This document shows positions 46,409 through 54,730 of a stretch of DNA of 64,000 bases, in pieces. The position numbers and the translations under genes were made by a program. Origin of the DNA: Shimwellia blattae DSM 4481 = NBRC 105725 (GTDB taxonomy: Bacteria > Pseudomonadota > Gammaproteobacteria > Enterobacterales > Enterobacteriaceae); the NCBI RefSeq assembly GCF_000262305.1, contig NC_017910.1, positions 992,001 through 1,056,000 of the forward strand, read 5' to 3'. The notes under the pieces were generated by a model. That model searched no databases. It had not been told where the DNA came from and saw only the letters and a list, made by a program, of their open reading frames with translations. Numbering within the stretch: the stretch's first letter is position 1; every line of letters begins with the position of its first letter.

Positions 46409-47599
46409 TTACATCACCTTGTGAGGGCCAAAGCACTCATAGTGAATGCGTGTGGGCTCCACGCCTGCTGCCGTTAACTGCTGTGCCACCATCTGCATAA
46501 ATGGCAGCGGGCCGCACATCCAGTATTGCATATCCGGATCCCGGAGCTGCTCGCCAAGGCTGGTAACGTCCATCAGCCCCTGATGGGTGTAGCGCGGGCT
46601 GAGCCTGTCCTGCTCGTCGGGCTGCCGGTACCAGATTTTGCTGGTAAAGTGCGCAAGCCTGGCGCCTTGCTCTGCCACTTCACTGGCGAAGGCATGGGCC
46701 GCGCCGTTTTCTGCCGCGTGCAGCCAGTTGACCTGCCCCTGGTGCCCGCTGCTGGCCAGCGTATCCAGCATGGCCAGCATGGGTGTCTGGCCCACACCGG
46801 CTGAAATCAGCGTCACTGGCGTGTTGCTCTCCACCTGCATAAAGAAATCCCCGGCCGGTGCAACCAGGCTCACCACATCACCCACATTTGCGCTATCGTG
46901 CAGCCAGCCTGAGACCAGGCCGCCATTTTCCCGTTTTACGGCGATCCGGTAGCCTTTGCCATCCGGCTTGCGGGTCAGTGAATACTGGCGAATCTCCTGC
47001 CAGGCGAAGTTTTCCGGTTTGATCCAGATCCCCAGATACTGGCCCGGCTGGTAATCCGCTACCGCAAGGCCATCTACCGGCTCGAACTCGAAGCTGGTAA
47101 TCACGCTGCTGCGGGCGGTTTTTTTCGCCAGGCGGAAAGGGCGGGTGCCGCGCCAGCCGCCGGTTTTCTCCGCAGAGGCCTGGTAGATGTCTGCTTCCCG
47201 GTTAATAAAGATATCCGCCAGTACGCCATAGGCTTTTCCCCAGGCATCCAGCACCTCCTGCCCCGGGTGGTACAGTTCATCCAGAGTAGCCAGTAAATGC
47301 TTACCAACAATCTGATACTGCTCAGGTTTTATCTGAAAACTGGTGTGTTTCTGGGCGATTTTTTCAACGGCCGGCAGCAGCGCCGGAAGGTTATCAATAT
47401 TGCCGGCATAAGCGGCGATGGCGTTAAACAGAGCTTCGCGCTGGTCGCCATTGCGCTGGTTGCTCATATTGAAAATGTCCTGCAGTTCCGGGTTATACCG
47501 GAACATGCGATCATAAAAATGTGCGGTCAGTTTCGGCCCGGTGGCGGCCAGTAACGGCAGAGTGGATTTTACTGTTGCGATGGTCTGGGGATCTAACAT
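46409..47599 (-). CDS. hmp: Flavohaemoglobin, nitric oxide dioxygenase
   Basis: A 396-residue protein, the same length as E. coli Hmp, converting NO and O2 to nitrate with NAD(P)H. A globin domain (~1-140; proximal-His region VGKHLLATLDELYHPG) is followed by a ferredoxin-reductase FAD domain (QYLGIWIKP; RQYSLTRKPDG) and an NAD domain (ISAGVGQTPMLAML; CGPLPFM). AAGAAGG precedes the ATG. An NsrR box lies 35 bp upstream. Confidence 0.96.
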   Translation of the reverse strand: MLDPQTIATVKSTLPLLAATGPKLTAHFYDRMFRYNPELQDIFNMSNQRNGDQREALFNAIAAYAGNIDNLPALLPAVEKIAQKHTSFQIKPEQYQIVGKHLLATLDELYHPGQEVLDAWGKAYGVLADIFINREADIYQASAEKTGGWRGTRPFRLAKKTARSSVITSFEFEPVDGLAVADYQPGQYLGIWIKPENFAWQEIRQYSLTRKPDGKGYRIAVKRENGGLVSGWLHDSANVGDVVSLVAPAGDFFMQVESNTPVTLISAGVGQTPMLAMLDTLASSGHQGQVNWLHAAENGAAHAFASEVAEQGARLAHFTSKIWYRQPDEQDRLSPRYTHQGLMDVTSLGEQLRDPDMQYWMCGPLPFMQMVAQQLTAAGVEPTRIHYECFGPHKVM

Positions 47600-47634
47600 A
47601 GCGCTTACCTTCTTACGGATTTTACATAAATTTA

Positions 47635-47657
47635 ATGATGTATTTTAAATGCATCTT
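47635..47657 (-). promoter_or_regulatory. NsrR operator at hmp
   Basis: An 11-1-11 inverted repeat, ATGATGTATTT then T then AAATGCATCTT. It fits the NsrR consensus (AAGATGC-type arms around a central base), the NO-sensing repressor of hmp in enterobacteria. Confidence 0.85.
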
Positions 47658-47801
47658 ATTTGTTTAACATTATCCTGTAAATGGTTTTTATCTTTAACAT
47701 TTGGCTGTTTTGTAAGCCTATGAATAAACCGCATGATAATCATGAAAAAATGTCGCTCCAGCTCGTAATGATAAACGGGTATAAATTCAGTAATAGCAGC
47801 A

Positions 47802-47817
47802 AGCCAAACGTTTGCGT
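47802..47817 (+). promoter_or_regulatory. PurR operator upstream of glyA
   Basis: AGCCAAACGTTTGCGT is a near-perfect PurR box; glyA is a known PurR target in E. coli because it supplies one-carbon units for purines. The rest of the 47600-48016 gap is AT-rich promoter DNA. I could not assign the MetR sites known in E. coli with confidence. Confidence 0.85.
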
Positions 47818-48016
47818 AAAAACCTTTGGCAACAGCAGGCTTCCCGGTTTACACTGTGGCCCGCTGAATAATTTCATACCATGATCCCGCAGGTAGCGCG
47901 CCGTTTTTGCCGTGATGTATTGAAAAATCAATATGATAAGCAAAAAAAGCGCAGTCAGTGCGATCGCCGGGGTATAAATTGCGTCAATTTACTGTTAGCT
48001 GAGCCAGGAGATGCGG

Positions 48017-49270
48017 ATGTTAAAGCGAGAAATGAACATAGCCGATTATGATGCCGAACTGTGGCAGGCCATGGAGCAAGAAAAAGTACGTCAGGAAGAG
48101 CACATCGAACTGATCGCCTCCGAAAACTACACCAGCCCGCGCGTTATGCAGGCTCAGGGTTCTCAGCTGACCAATAAGTATGCTGAAGGTTACCCGGGTA
48201 AGCGCTATTACGGCGGCTGCGAATATGTGGATATCGTTGAACAGCTGGCAATTGATCGGGCTAAAGCGTTGTTTGGTGCCGATTACGCTAACGTTCAGCC
48301 GCATTCCGGTTCCCAGGCTAACTTTGCCGTGTATACCGCGCTGCTGGAGCCGGGTGATACCGTGCTGGGTATGAACCTGGCCCACGGTGGCCACCTGACC
48401 CACGGCTCCCCGGTGAACTTCTCCGGCAAGCTGTACAACATCGTCCCTTACGGGATTGATGAAAGCGGCCACATCGATTATGACGATCTGGAAAAACAGG
48501 CGAAAGCGCATCGTCCGAAAATGATCATCGGCGGCTTCTCTGCCTATTCCGGTGTGGTTGACTGGGCAAAAATGCGTGAAATCGCAGACAGCATTGGTGC
48601 TTATCTGTTTGTGGACATGGCCCACGTTGCCGGTCTGATTGCGGCTGGTGTGTACCCTAACCCGGTTCCTCACGCCCATGTCGTGACCACCACCACCCAC
48701 AAAACGCTGGCGGGCCCGCGTGGCGGCCTGATTCTGGCGAAAGACGGCAGCGAAGAGCTGTATAAAAAACTGAACTCTGCCGTGTTCCCGGGTGGGCAGG
48801 GCGGCCCGCTGATGCACGTTATCGCCGGTAAAGCGGTAGCGCTGAAAGAAGCCATGGAGCCGGAATTTAAAATCTACCAGCAGCAGGTTGCGAAAAACGC
48901 CAAAGCGATGGTGGATGTGTTCCTGAATCGTGGCTATAAAGTGGTCTCTGGCGGTACAGACAACCACCTGTTCCTGCTGGATCTGGTTGACAAAAACCTG
49001 ACCGGTAAAGAAGCAGATGCGGCCCTGGGCCGGGCCAATATCACGGTGAACAAAAACAGCGTGCCAAACGATCCTAAGAGCCCGTTTGTCACTTCCGGTA
49101 TCCGTGTCGGGACCCCGGCAATCACCCGTCGCGGTTTCAAAGAAGCGGAAGCGCGCCAGCTGGCAGGCTGGATGTGTGATGTGCTGGACAACATCAATGA
49201 TGATGCCACCATTGAACGCATTAAAGGCAATGTGCTGGATATCTGCGCCCGTTACCCGGTATACGCATAA
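48017..49270 (+). CDS. glyA: Serine hydroxymethyltransferase
   Basis: A 417-residue PLP enzyme interconverting serine and glycine while charging tetrahydrofolate. The PLP lysine is in VTTTTHKTLAGPRGG, and the substrate region SENYTSPRVMQAQGS is intact. Codon use is strongly biased, as for a highly expressed gene. The start at 48017 (MLKREMNIADYDAELW) has CAGGAG six bases ahead; the ATG at 48011 lies directly against that site and is rejected. Confidence 0.97.
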   Translation: MLKREMNIADYDAELWQAMEQEKVRQEEHIELIASENYTSPRVMQAQGSQLTNKYAEGYPGKRYYGGCEYVDIVEQLAIDRAKALFGADYANVQPHSGSQANFAVYTALLEPGDTVLGMNLAHGGHLTHGSPVNFSGKLYNIVPYGIDESGHIDYDDLEKQAKAHRPKMIIGGFSAYSGVVDWAKMREIADSIGAYLFVDMAHVAGLIAAGVYPNPVPHAHVVTTTTHKTLAGPRGGLILAKDGSEELYKKLNSAVFPGGQGGPLMHVIAGKAVALKEAMEPEFKIYQQQVAKNAKAMVDVFLNRGYKVVSGGTDNHLFLLDLVDKNLTGKEADAALGRANITVNKNSVPNDPKSPFVTSGIRVGTPAITRRGFKEAEARQLAGWMCDVLDNINDDATIERIKGNVLDICARYPVYA

Positions 49271-49310
49271 ACCACGGCGCCGTGCTGTGGCACGGCAAGC
49301 CTGAACATCA

Positions 49311-49341
49311 AAACCGCTGCGCTCTCCGTAGCGGTTTTTTT
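49311..49341 (+). terminator. Terminator of glyA
   Basis: AAACCGCTGCG (49311-49321) pairs with CGTAGCGGTTT (49327-49337), one G-T pair, followed by further T residues. Confidence 0.88.
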
Positions 49342-49593
49342 GTTGGTGGCGGCAGTTGCGGCTGAAAGCCTTACAAATATCGTTTTTTGTCATCCTTATC
49401 TGACATGGCAAAAAGGCTAGTGACGGGCAGAAGGGGGGGCATTCTGATATGCAGCCCCTAACGCTGGGCATACTATGCTCCTTGTTAGATTAATTTCTAT
49501 TTTCTGTATTTTATATTCATCTCCGCGAGCGATTAGCTGGAAGTCTTTATGAAATAAAACAATCACAGATTGTGTTTTATATAGGATAAGGTC
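49342..49593 (+). promoter_or_regulatory. AT-rich promoter region of the RcsB-like gene
   Basis: About 250 bp without coding sequence, turning AT-rich after 49480. It holds an inverted repeat, ACAATC-aca-GATTGT (49559-49573), between the likely promoter (TATTTT/TATATT near 49507-49516) and the ribosome site AGGATAAGG, so it would lie in the mRNA leader or act as an operator. No known regulator site is recognised. Confidence 0.4.
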
Positions 49594-50238
49594 ATGAAAG
49601 ATAAATGGACGATATCAATCTCATCTGAAAATGCATATATTCTTGACTCACTTGAGAAAACGTTTTCATCCGCCGCTGAGTTCCAGGTGGTAAATGTTAC
49701 GAACTCTGGCGATGTGCTGATGAAATGCCTGCAATTACGCCAGCCGGATATTATTATTGCTGATTTTTCGGTAAATACTGTGGATCGTAATCTTACCGGG
49801 TTTACCAATCTGACAATTCTGCGTAAAAAATATCCTGACATTAAAGTTATTGTGCTTACTTCGTTAAAGAATGCCGGTATTTTTAAAATGCTGCTTGAGC
49901 ATGGCGCGATGGCGGTAATCAGTAAAAATGATCCGGTGAAAGAGACGGAAAAAGCCTGCTTTACCGTAATGGAACAGAAGAAAATATATTTATCACCGGG
50001 TATTCAGACAATACTGGATAATAGCGACAATAGCCCGAAGTCCAGCATGCTGACGGCGAAAGAGCTGGAAGTTGTGCGCCTGTTTGCGTCTGGTTATACG
50101 CTTTCCCAGATTGCCGATCGCCAGAACCGGACTATCAGCACCGTCTCTACACAGAAATGGAGCGCCATGCGTCGCCTGGGGATCACCACCAATAGCGAGC
50201 TTATCCGCTATGCGTTCTCTCAGGGTATTATTGTCTGA
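49594..50238 (+). CDS. RcsB-like LuxR-family response regulator, atypical receiver
   Basis: A 214-residue regulator. The receiver-like domain (1-~125) keeps Asp57 (PDIIIADFS), Thr89 (VLTS) and Lys111 (VISKND). Where the magnesium-binding acidic pair should be, it has SSEN (10-13), so ordinary phosphorylation may be weak or absent. The C-terminal LuxR-type helix-turn-helix (~151-210, LTAKELEVVRLFASGYTLSQIADRQNRTISTVSTQKWSAMRRLG in sections) resembles RcsB and its partners BglJ/RcsA. No kinase gene is nearby. Base composition is more AT-rich than the core genes around it, suggesting acquisition. The target is unknown; partnering with RcsB is one possibility. Confidence 0.75.
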   Translation: MKDKWTISISSENAYILDSLEKTFSSAAEFQVVNVTNSGDVLMKCLQLRQPDIIIADFSVNTVDRNLTGFTNLTILRKKYPDIKVIVLTSLKNAGIFKMLLEHGAMAVISKNDPVKETEKACFTVMEQKKIYLSPGIQTILDNSDNSPKSSMLTAKELEVVRLFASGYTLSQIADRQNRTISTVSTQKWSAMRRLGITTNSELIRYAFSQGIIV

Positions 50239-50260
50239 ACCGGCCAGCGGACTGATGTAA

Positions 50261-50280
50261 CGTGGAGGTGAGCCTCCACG
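50261..50280. terminator. Hairpin between the two convergent regulator genes
   Basis: CGTGGAGG-tgag-CCTCCACG, a perfect 8-bp stem 23 bp after one stop and 16 bp from the other. It lacks a T-run, so it may act as an mRNA end stabiliser or Rho-linked end rather than a classic terminator. Confidence 0.5.
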
Positions 50281-50295
50281 AATATCGGGTGCGGG

Positions 50296-50904
50296 TTAAT
50301 CAATATTATGGCGGCGGGCAAAGTTGATAAGCTCCGTTGTCTGGCTGACGGCCAGCTTCTGCAGCAGCCGGCCTTTGTAGGTGCTGACAGTCTTGGTGCT
50401 GATATGCATGCGCCCGGCAATGTCGACCAGCTTCATGCCGCGCGCCAGATACGTTAATACCTGGAACTCCCGGCCCGACAGCATGGTGAGCATATCCTCT
50501 TCCGGGTTGTTTTTATAACCGGCGGTAAACGGGAAGTAGGCGTAGTCCCGCAGTATCGCTCTGACCGCGTCGGTGAGCTGCTCAAGGTTATTGCGCTTAC
50601 TTAAGAAGCCATTGGCGCCCGCCTGGCGGCAGCGGCTAATGTAGTGCCAGGCATCCCGGGAGCTGAATACCAGCACGCGCCCGGTGTATCCCTGGTGGCG
50701 TAACCGCTCGGTTAAATCGATACCGTTAAGTGAGTGGATATCAATATCGACAATAACAATATCTGGCTGCTGCTGGCGAATCGTCAGCAGCCCCTGCAGG
50801 CCGTCGCCGCCCTCAGCAATAACCTGGTGCCCTGCATCATCCAGTAATTTACGGATAGCGAAGCGTGCCACAGGATGATCGTCCAGTATCATAACGGTTG
50901 CCAT
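50296..50904 (-). CDS. EvgA/FimZ-like response regulator (NarL family), orphan
   Basis: A 202-residue response regulator with a complete receiver: Asp8-Asp9 (MILDDHPVARFAIRKLL), phospho-acceptor Asp53 (IVIVDIDIHSLNG) and Lys103 (GANGFLSKRNN). The LuxR-type DNA-binding domain is at ~138-200 (LSGREFQVLTYLARGMKLVDIAGRMHISTKTVSTYKGRLLQKL in sections). The closest family I recognise is EvgA, with FimZ/BvgA next. EvgA works with the EvgS kinase on acid resistance and efflux, but no kinase is adjacent here. It is convergent with the RcsB-like gene. Confidence 0.8.
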   Translation of the reverse strand: MATVMILDDHPVARFAIRKLLDDAGHQVIAEGGDGLQGLLTIRQQQPDIVIVDIDIHSLNGIDLTERLRHQGYTGRVLVFSSRDAWHYISRCRQAGANGFLSKRNNLEQLTDAVRAILRDYAYFPFTAGYKNNPEEDMLTMLSGREFQVLTYLARGMKLVDIAGRMHISTKTVSTYKGRLLQKLAVSQTTELINFARRHNID

Positions 50905-51246
50905 AATTAGTTCACTCTGCTGGTTAGTGGCGGCCCGGGGTCACCGTGCCCGGCCTGTTGTGTCGTCAGTAGAACGTCATCCTTGCGTTTTCTGACGAAT
51001 TATTACTACTGAAGTCTTATTTATTTTTATCTTGTCTTCTCATCTACTCTCATCTTATATCTGCTGTGGCGCTCTGCTGGCCGTACCGGTGGCGATCACA
51101 ATGTTGTGTCAGCGTGTGAGACGCCAGGGCCAGTATCAACACCTGTGATGTCGGGAAAGCGATTATAATGACGCTATGTCGGGCGGTGGCTGTTGCCGTT
51201 CTGTGAAGGTGGGGCGCGGTCTCGCCGGTGATAAAAGGAAGAGGAC
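50905..51246. promoter_or_regulatory. Divergent promoter region of the EvgA-like and YnfC-like genes
   Basis: A 342-bp gap. A consensus -10, TATAAT, at 51164-51169 would start a message for the plus-strand gene near 51176; its -35 is weak. A pyrimidine-rich, AT-rich stretch (51000-51060) probably carries the minus-strand promoter. No operator or coding sequence is recognised. Confidence 0.4.
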
Positions 51247-52002
51247 ATGAGAGCGACTCCGGACATCTTACGGGGGATTATTACGGGGCTGCTGGCGTTG
51301 TCTGTGGCCCTTCCGGCCGCTGCCGTGCTTAAGCCTGAGCCCTTCAGCCCCGTGATGGCGAGCTTCTCAAATGAACTGGAGTTTGATGCGCTGCGCGGCA
51401 AAGTGAAGAGCTTTGAACAGGCGCTGTATGACAGTGGCGATACACCGGTGATGCTTGCCCGGGGGGAGTTCGATACCCGGGGATGCCTGATGCGTTATGA
51501 GAAAATCGACGGCGTGAATAACGGGAAAATAAAACTCACCCGCAATGTGGCAGACAACACGCTGATATCTGCTTACGATAAGCAGCGGGTTATTCACCTG
51601 AATGATCGCTGCGAAGTGGTCAGCACGGATGCGAAGGGCGATGATGCAAAAGATTATATTTATGACGCCCGGGGTTTTCTGGTGAAGGTGAAAGGCCATA
51701 AAGATGCCTGGGTTTATAAAGAATATTTTTATACACCGGAAGGCATGCCAAAGAGTGTGGTTTATTACGGGGATGAAAAAGATTTCCTGATAATTACCGA
51801 GCCGAAGAAAAAATTAAGCGAGCAGTGGGATTTTATTACCGAAGGGCTGGATGACGGTAAACCGGTTTTTCAGTCAGTGAAAAAGTGTCTGTATGATGAT
51901 CGCTATAACCCGACTGTCTGCTACCTGATAACGGCCGTCGTGGAAAACGGCGTTCAGAAAAAGCGCGTAGAGCAGATCCACTATATTGTGAAATATTACT
52001 GA
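51247..52002 (+). CDS. YnfC-like (UPF0257) exported protein without lipobox
   Basis: A 251-residue protein with a signal peptide (1-~26, ending LPAAA). The mature start FSPVMASFSNELEFDALRGKVKSFEQALYD closely matches the E. coli lipoprotein YnfC (FTPEMASFSNEFDFDPLRG), and the C-terminal region (KKCLYDDRYNPTVCYLITAVVENGVQKKRVEQIHYIVKYY) also aligns with it. YnfC has a lipobox cysteine at its signal site; here no cysteine is near the cleavage site, so the protein is probably soluble in the periplasm. The family function is unknown. GGAAGAGGAC precedes the ATG. It lies downstream of the divergent EvgA-like gene. Confidence 0.75.
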   Translation: MRATPDILRGIITGLLALSVALPAAAVLKPEPFSPVMASFSNELEFDALRGKVKSFEQALYDSGDTPVMLARGEFDTRGCLMRYEKIDGVNNGKIKLTRNVADNTLISAYDKQRVIHLNDRCEVVSTDAKGDDAKDYIYDARGFLVKVKGHKDAWVYKEYFYTPEGMPKSVVYYGDEKDFLIITEPKKKLSEQWDFITEGLDDGKPVFQSVKKCLYDDRYNPTVCYLITAVVENGVQKKRVEQIHYIVKYY

Positions 52003-52174
52003 ATAATCAACGGTGAAAATATTCCACCGTCAGTGTATTGCTCCCGATCGCGTTGCCCGTGGTAAATTATTTTTAATACCAGGCGGTATGAGGTGATAAT
52101 ATCCCGCAGTTCGCAACATTATCACCCTATTGCCGCTCACCGGGATATAAAACAAGCCGGCTAATGAGGAAAAC

Positions 52175-53332
52175 ATGGTACTGCAGTCCACGCGCTGGCT
52201 GGCGTTAAGTTATTTTACCTATTTTTTCAGTTATGGCATTTTCCTGCCCTTCTGGAGTGTCTGGCTGGCGGGAAATGGCCTGCCTCCGGAAACCCTCGGG
52301 CTGTTGTTAGGCGTGGGCCTGGTGGCCCGTTTCCTTGGCAGCCTGCTGCTGGCTCCCCGCATCACGGATCCTTCCCGTCTGATTCAGGCTCTGCGCCTGC
52401 TGGCCTTGCTGACCCTGTTGTTCGCTGCCGGGTTCTGGGCCGGGCACTCCACCGTCTGGCTGCTGGTGGTGATGGTGGGGTTCAACCTGTTTTTCTCACC
52501 CCTGGTGCCGCTGACCGATGCGCTGGCGGGCACCTGGCAGCGCCAGATAACGCTGGACTACGGGCGGGTACGGCTGTGGGGCTCCCTGGCGTTTGTTATC
52601 TCATCCGCCCTGACGGGCAAACTGGTGACCCTGTTTGGCTATCAGTCTGTGCTGGTTATCCTGACCCTCGGCGTGGCCGCCATGCTCCTTGGGATGTTAC
52701 TGCGCCCCTCGGTGATGCCCGCCGGTGAGATTCACCAACGCCAGGGGGCAGGGTGGCCCGCGTGGCGCCAGCTGCTGGTGACCCACTGGCGCTTTCTGGG
52801 CTGTGTGTCTTTGTTGCAGGGGGCCCACGCCGCTTATTACGGTTTCAGCGCTATCTACTGGCAGGGGGCCGGGTATGCGGCATCCACAGTCGGTTACCTG
52901 TGGTCCCTGGGGGTAGTGGCAGAAATTGTGATTTTCGCCCTGAGCAACCGGTTATTTCGCCGCTGGACCGCCAGAGATCTGCTGCTGCTTTCTGCCCTGT
53001 GCGGCGTGGTGCGCTGGGGGCTGATGGGCTGGACGACAGGGCTTCCCTGGCTGATTGTTATCCAGATCCTGCACTGTGGCTCTTTTACGGTCTGCCATCT
53101 GGCGGCCATGCGCTATATTTCTGCCCGGCACGGCAGTGAGATTATCCGCCTGCAGTCCGTTTACTCGGCGGTTGCGATGGGGGGCAGTATCGCACTGATG
53201 ACCATGCTGTGCGGCTACCTGTACCAGCATCTGGCAGGCGGGCTGTTTACGGTGATGGCGCTGGTGGCATTACCGGCATTGTTCCTGCGCCCGGCAAGGC
53301 AGACTGCCGGGCAGGTTAACGTTCAAGAATAG
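52175..53332 (+). CDS. hcaT: HcaT-type MFS transporter (3-phenylpropionate family)
   Basis: A 385-residue 12-helix permease matching E. coli HcaT (VLQSTRWLALSYFTYFFSYGIFLPFWSVWL; FNLFFSPLVPLTDALAGTW; YGFSAIYWQGAGY). HcaT was proposed to import 3-phenylpropionate, mainly because it lies beside the hca genes in E. coli. Those genes are absent here, so the substrate is open. The stop overlaps convergent csiE by 17 bp. Confidence 0.88.
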   Translation: MVLQSTRWLALSYFTYFFSYGIFLPFWSVWLAGNGLPPETLGLLLGVGLVARFLGSLLLAPRITDPSRLIQALRLLALLTLLFAAGFWAGHSTVWLLVVMVGFNLFFSPLVPLTDALAGTWQRQITLDYGRVRLWGSLAFVISSALTGKLVTLFGYQSVLVILTLGVAAMLLGMLLRPSVMPAGEIHQRQGAGWPAWRQLLVTHWRFLGCVSLLQGAHAAYYGFSAIYWQGAGYAASTVGYLWSLGVVAEIVIFALSNRLFRRWTARDLLLLSALCGVVRWGLMGWTTGLPWLIVIQILHCGSFTVCHLAAMRYISARHGSEIIRLQSVYSAVAMGGSIALMTMLCGYLYQHLAGGLFTVMALVALPALFLRPARQTAGQVNVQE

Positions 53333-54602
53333 CGCGAATACAGCGCTGCTGGTGCTCCGCCAGCGGCAGGCTTGCGTGGATCAGCGGTGGCGCAAACAGT
53401 AACGGAAGCGTCGTGGCATAGGGGGTCACAATCAGGGCCGCGTCTCTGGGGGCTCCTTCGCGCTGGAAGGTGTGCAGCGTCAGGTATTTTATATTAAGGG
53501 GCAGCAGCGTCAGCTCGCGGATCTGCTGCTCAAGCGCCTGTTCAATCTGGCTGTTGTTCCCGGTCAGCATCACGACTTGTTTCTCGTGCAGATCTTTTTC
53601 CTGCATCAGCCAGGCACCGAAAATCACCGCAATCAGCCCCAGCTCGCACTCCGGAAAGGAGACGCCATAGTGCTGTTCAAATGGCCGCATCGCCTCGCGG
53701 GTGGTACGAATCAGCCGCGGGTAGAGACGCCGGATATCCTCCTGGAGCGGGTTATCGATACCAATGCCGAACTGCCGTCGGTGCAGCGCCTGGCTAAGGT
53801 GGGTGTATAGCTGGTTCGCCAGCCCCTGTTCATCACTGAATGACATGGCCGAGAGCTGGCGGAAATGGTCCACCAGTCGCTGTATTGCGCGGGTCAGGCG
53901 CCGGGCCTGTAGCTGTGTGTCGCGCCGGGGATCCGGCGTGTGCAGCAGCATCAGCAGTACGGTTAAAAACAGGTGCTCTTCCTGCTCATACTGCGGGTCG
54001 ACCGCGCGCCGTCGCCAGTGGCGGACAATATCGGCCGCGGCGCTGAACTCTTCGTGGGTCCGGGCCCAGCGTTGCTGATTATCAGAAAACTGTGGCACCA
54101 GGCCGGACTGATGCTGCAACAGGCAGTATTGCAGATACAGCGCGAGGAACTGGCTGTCGCGCTGGTCGAAGCGGCGCGCCAGGCGCTGGGAACAGAGGTT
54201 GATAAGCGCCCGCAGATTGGTATCGTCATACAGCACGGTGGCGATACGCTGGCGTTTAAGTTCAGTTTTCAGTGTCGGTATAAACTGCTGGCTGACAAAG
54301 TGCGGGCACAGGCGAATCGCCCGCCGCAGCCAGTGGAACAGGCACAGGCGATTATCCAGTGGGCTACCTTCCAGGCGGTAGCTGCCATCCTGCTGGGTAA
54401 CAATACTGAGCCGGTGGAAGCGCTGGATTTCCTGCGCGGTTTCGGCAATATCTTTCCTGGCAAGATCGTCGTCTACGCCGTTCACGCGCCCGATAACTTC
54501 CGGTGTTACTGTTTGCCCCGGCAAATAGAGTAGCAATAGCAGGTGGCAGCGTCGTTGCGGGCTGGAAAGCGCAGATGGTGTAGGGCTGAGCACTGTCATC
54601 AT
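53316..54602 (-). CDS. csiE: CsiE, PRD-containing stationary-phase protein
   Basis: A 428-residue protein matching E. coli CsiE, which is induced in stationary phase by sigma-S and cAMP-CRP. The middle and C-terminal parts resemble PTS-regulation domains of antiterminators (RLVDHFRQLSAMSFSDEQGLANQLYTHLSQAL; CELGLIAVIFGAWLMQEKDLHEKQVVMLTGNNS). The molecular role is unknown. The start MMTVLSP at 54602 has GGGA six bases ahead; a further in-frame ATG at 54614 is less likely. Confidence 0.88.
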   Translation of the reverse strand: MMTVLSPTPSALSSPQRRCHLLLLLYLPGQTVTPEVIGRVNGVDDDLARKDIAETAQEIQRFHRLSIVTQQDGSYRLEGSPLDNRLCLFHWLRRAIRLCPHFVSQQFIPTLKTELKRQRIATVLYDDTNLRALINLCSQRLARRFDQRDSQFLALYLQYCLLQHQSGLVPQFSDNQQRWARTHEEFSAAADIVRHWRRRAVDPQYEQEEHLFLTVLLMLLHTPDPRRDTQLQARRLTRAIQRLVDHFRQLSAMSFSDEQGLANQLYTHLSQALHRRQFGIGIDNPLQEDIRRLYPRLIRTTREAMRPFEQHYGVSFPECELGLIAVIFGAWLMQEKDLHEKQVVMLTGNNSQIEQALEQQIRELTLLPLNIKYLTLHTFQREGAPRDAALIVTPYATTLPLLFAPPLIHASLPLAEHQQRCIRAILER

Positions 54603-54674
54603 CCGGGATCCCATAAAGGTTTTAAGTAAAGAATAGCTAATACATTGTGCTGTGTTTGTTGCCCTGATCGCTTT

Positions 54675-54686
54675 AATTACGTAATT
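54675..54686. promoter_or_regulatory. Perfect 12-bp palindrome ahead of the metal-export pair
   Basis: AATTACGTAATT lies between divergent csiE and the DUF1007 gene, 45 bp from the latter's ATG. It is a candidate operator. It does not match Zur, NikR or RcnR sites that I know. Confidence 0.35.
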
Positions 54687-54730
54687 CCGGCTGGCTCACA
54701 CAATTTATTATCCTCAGGAAGGGGGCGAAA

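Noticed and set aside
48020..49471. 483-codon frame antisense to glyA
   Set aside because: An artefact of strong codon bias in glyA; composition is rich in Arg/His/Gln, with no domain match and no ribosome site.
49485..49500. TTAGATTAATTTCTA as an RcsAB box before the RcsB-like gene
   Set aside because: One base too long and too many mismatches to the 14-bp RcsAB consensus.
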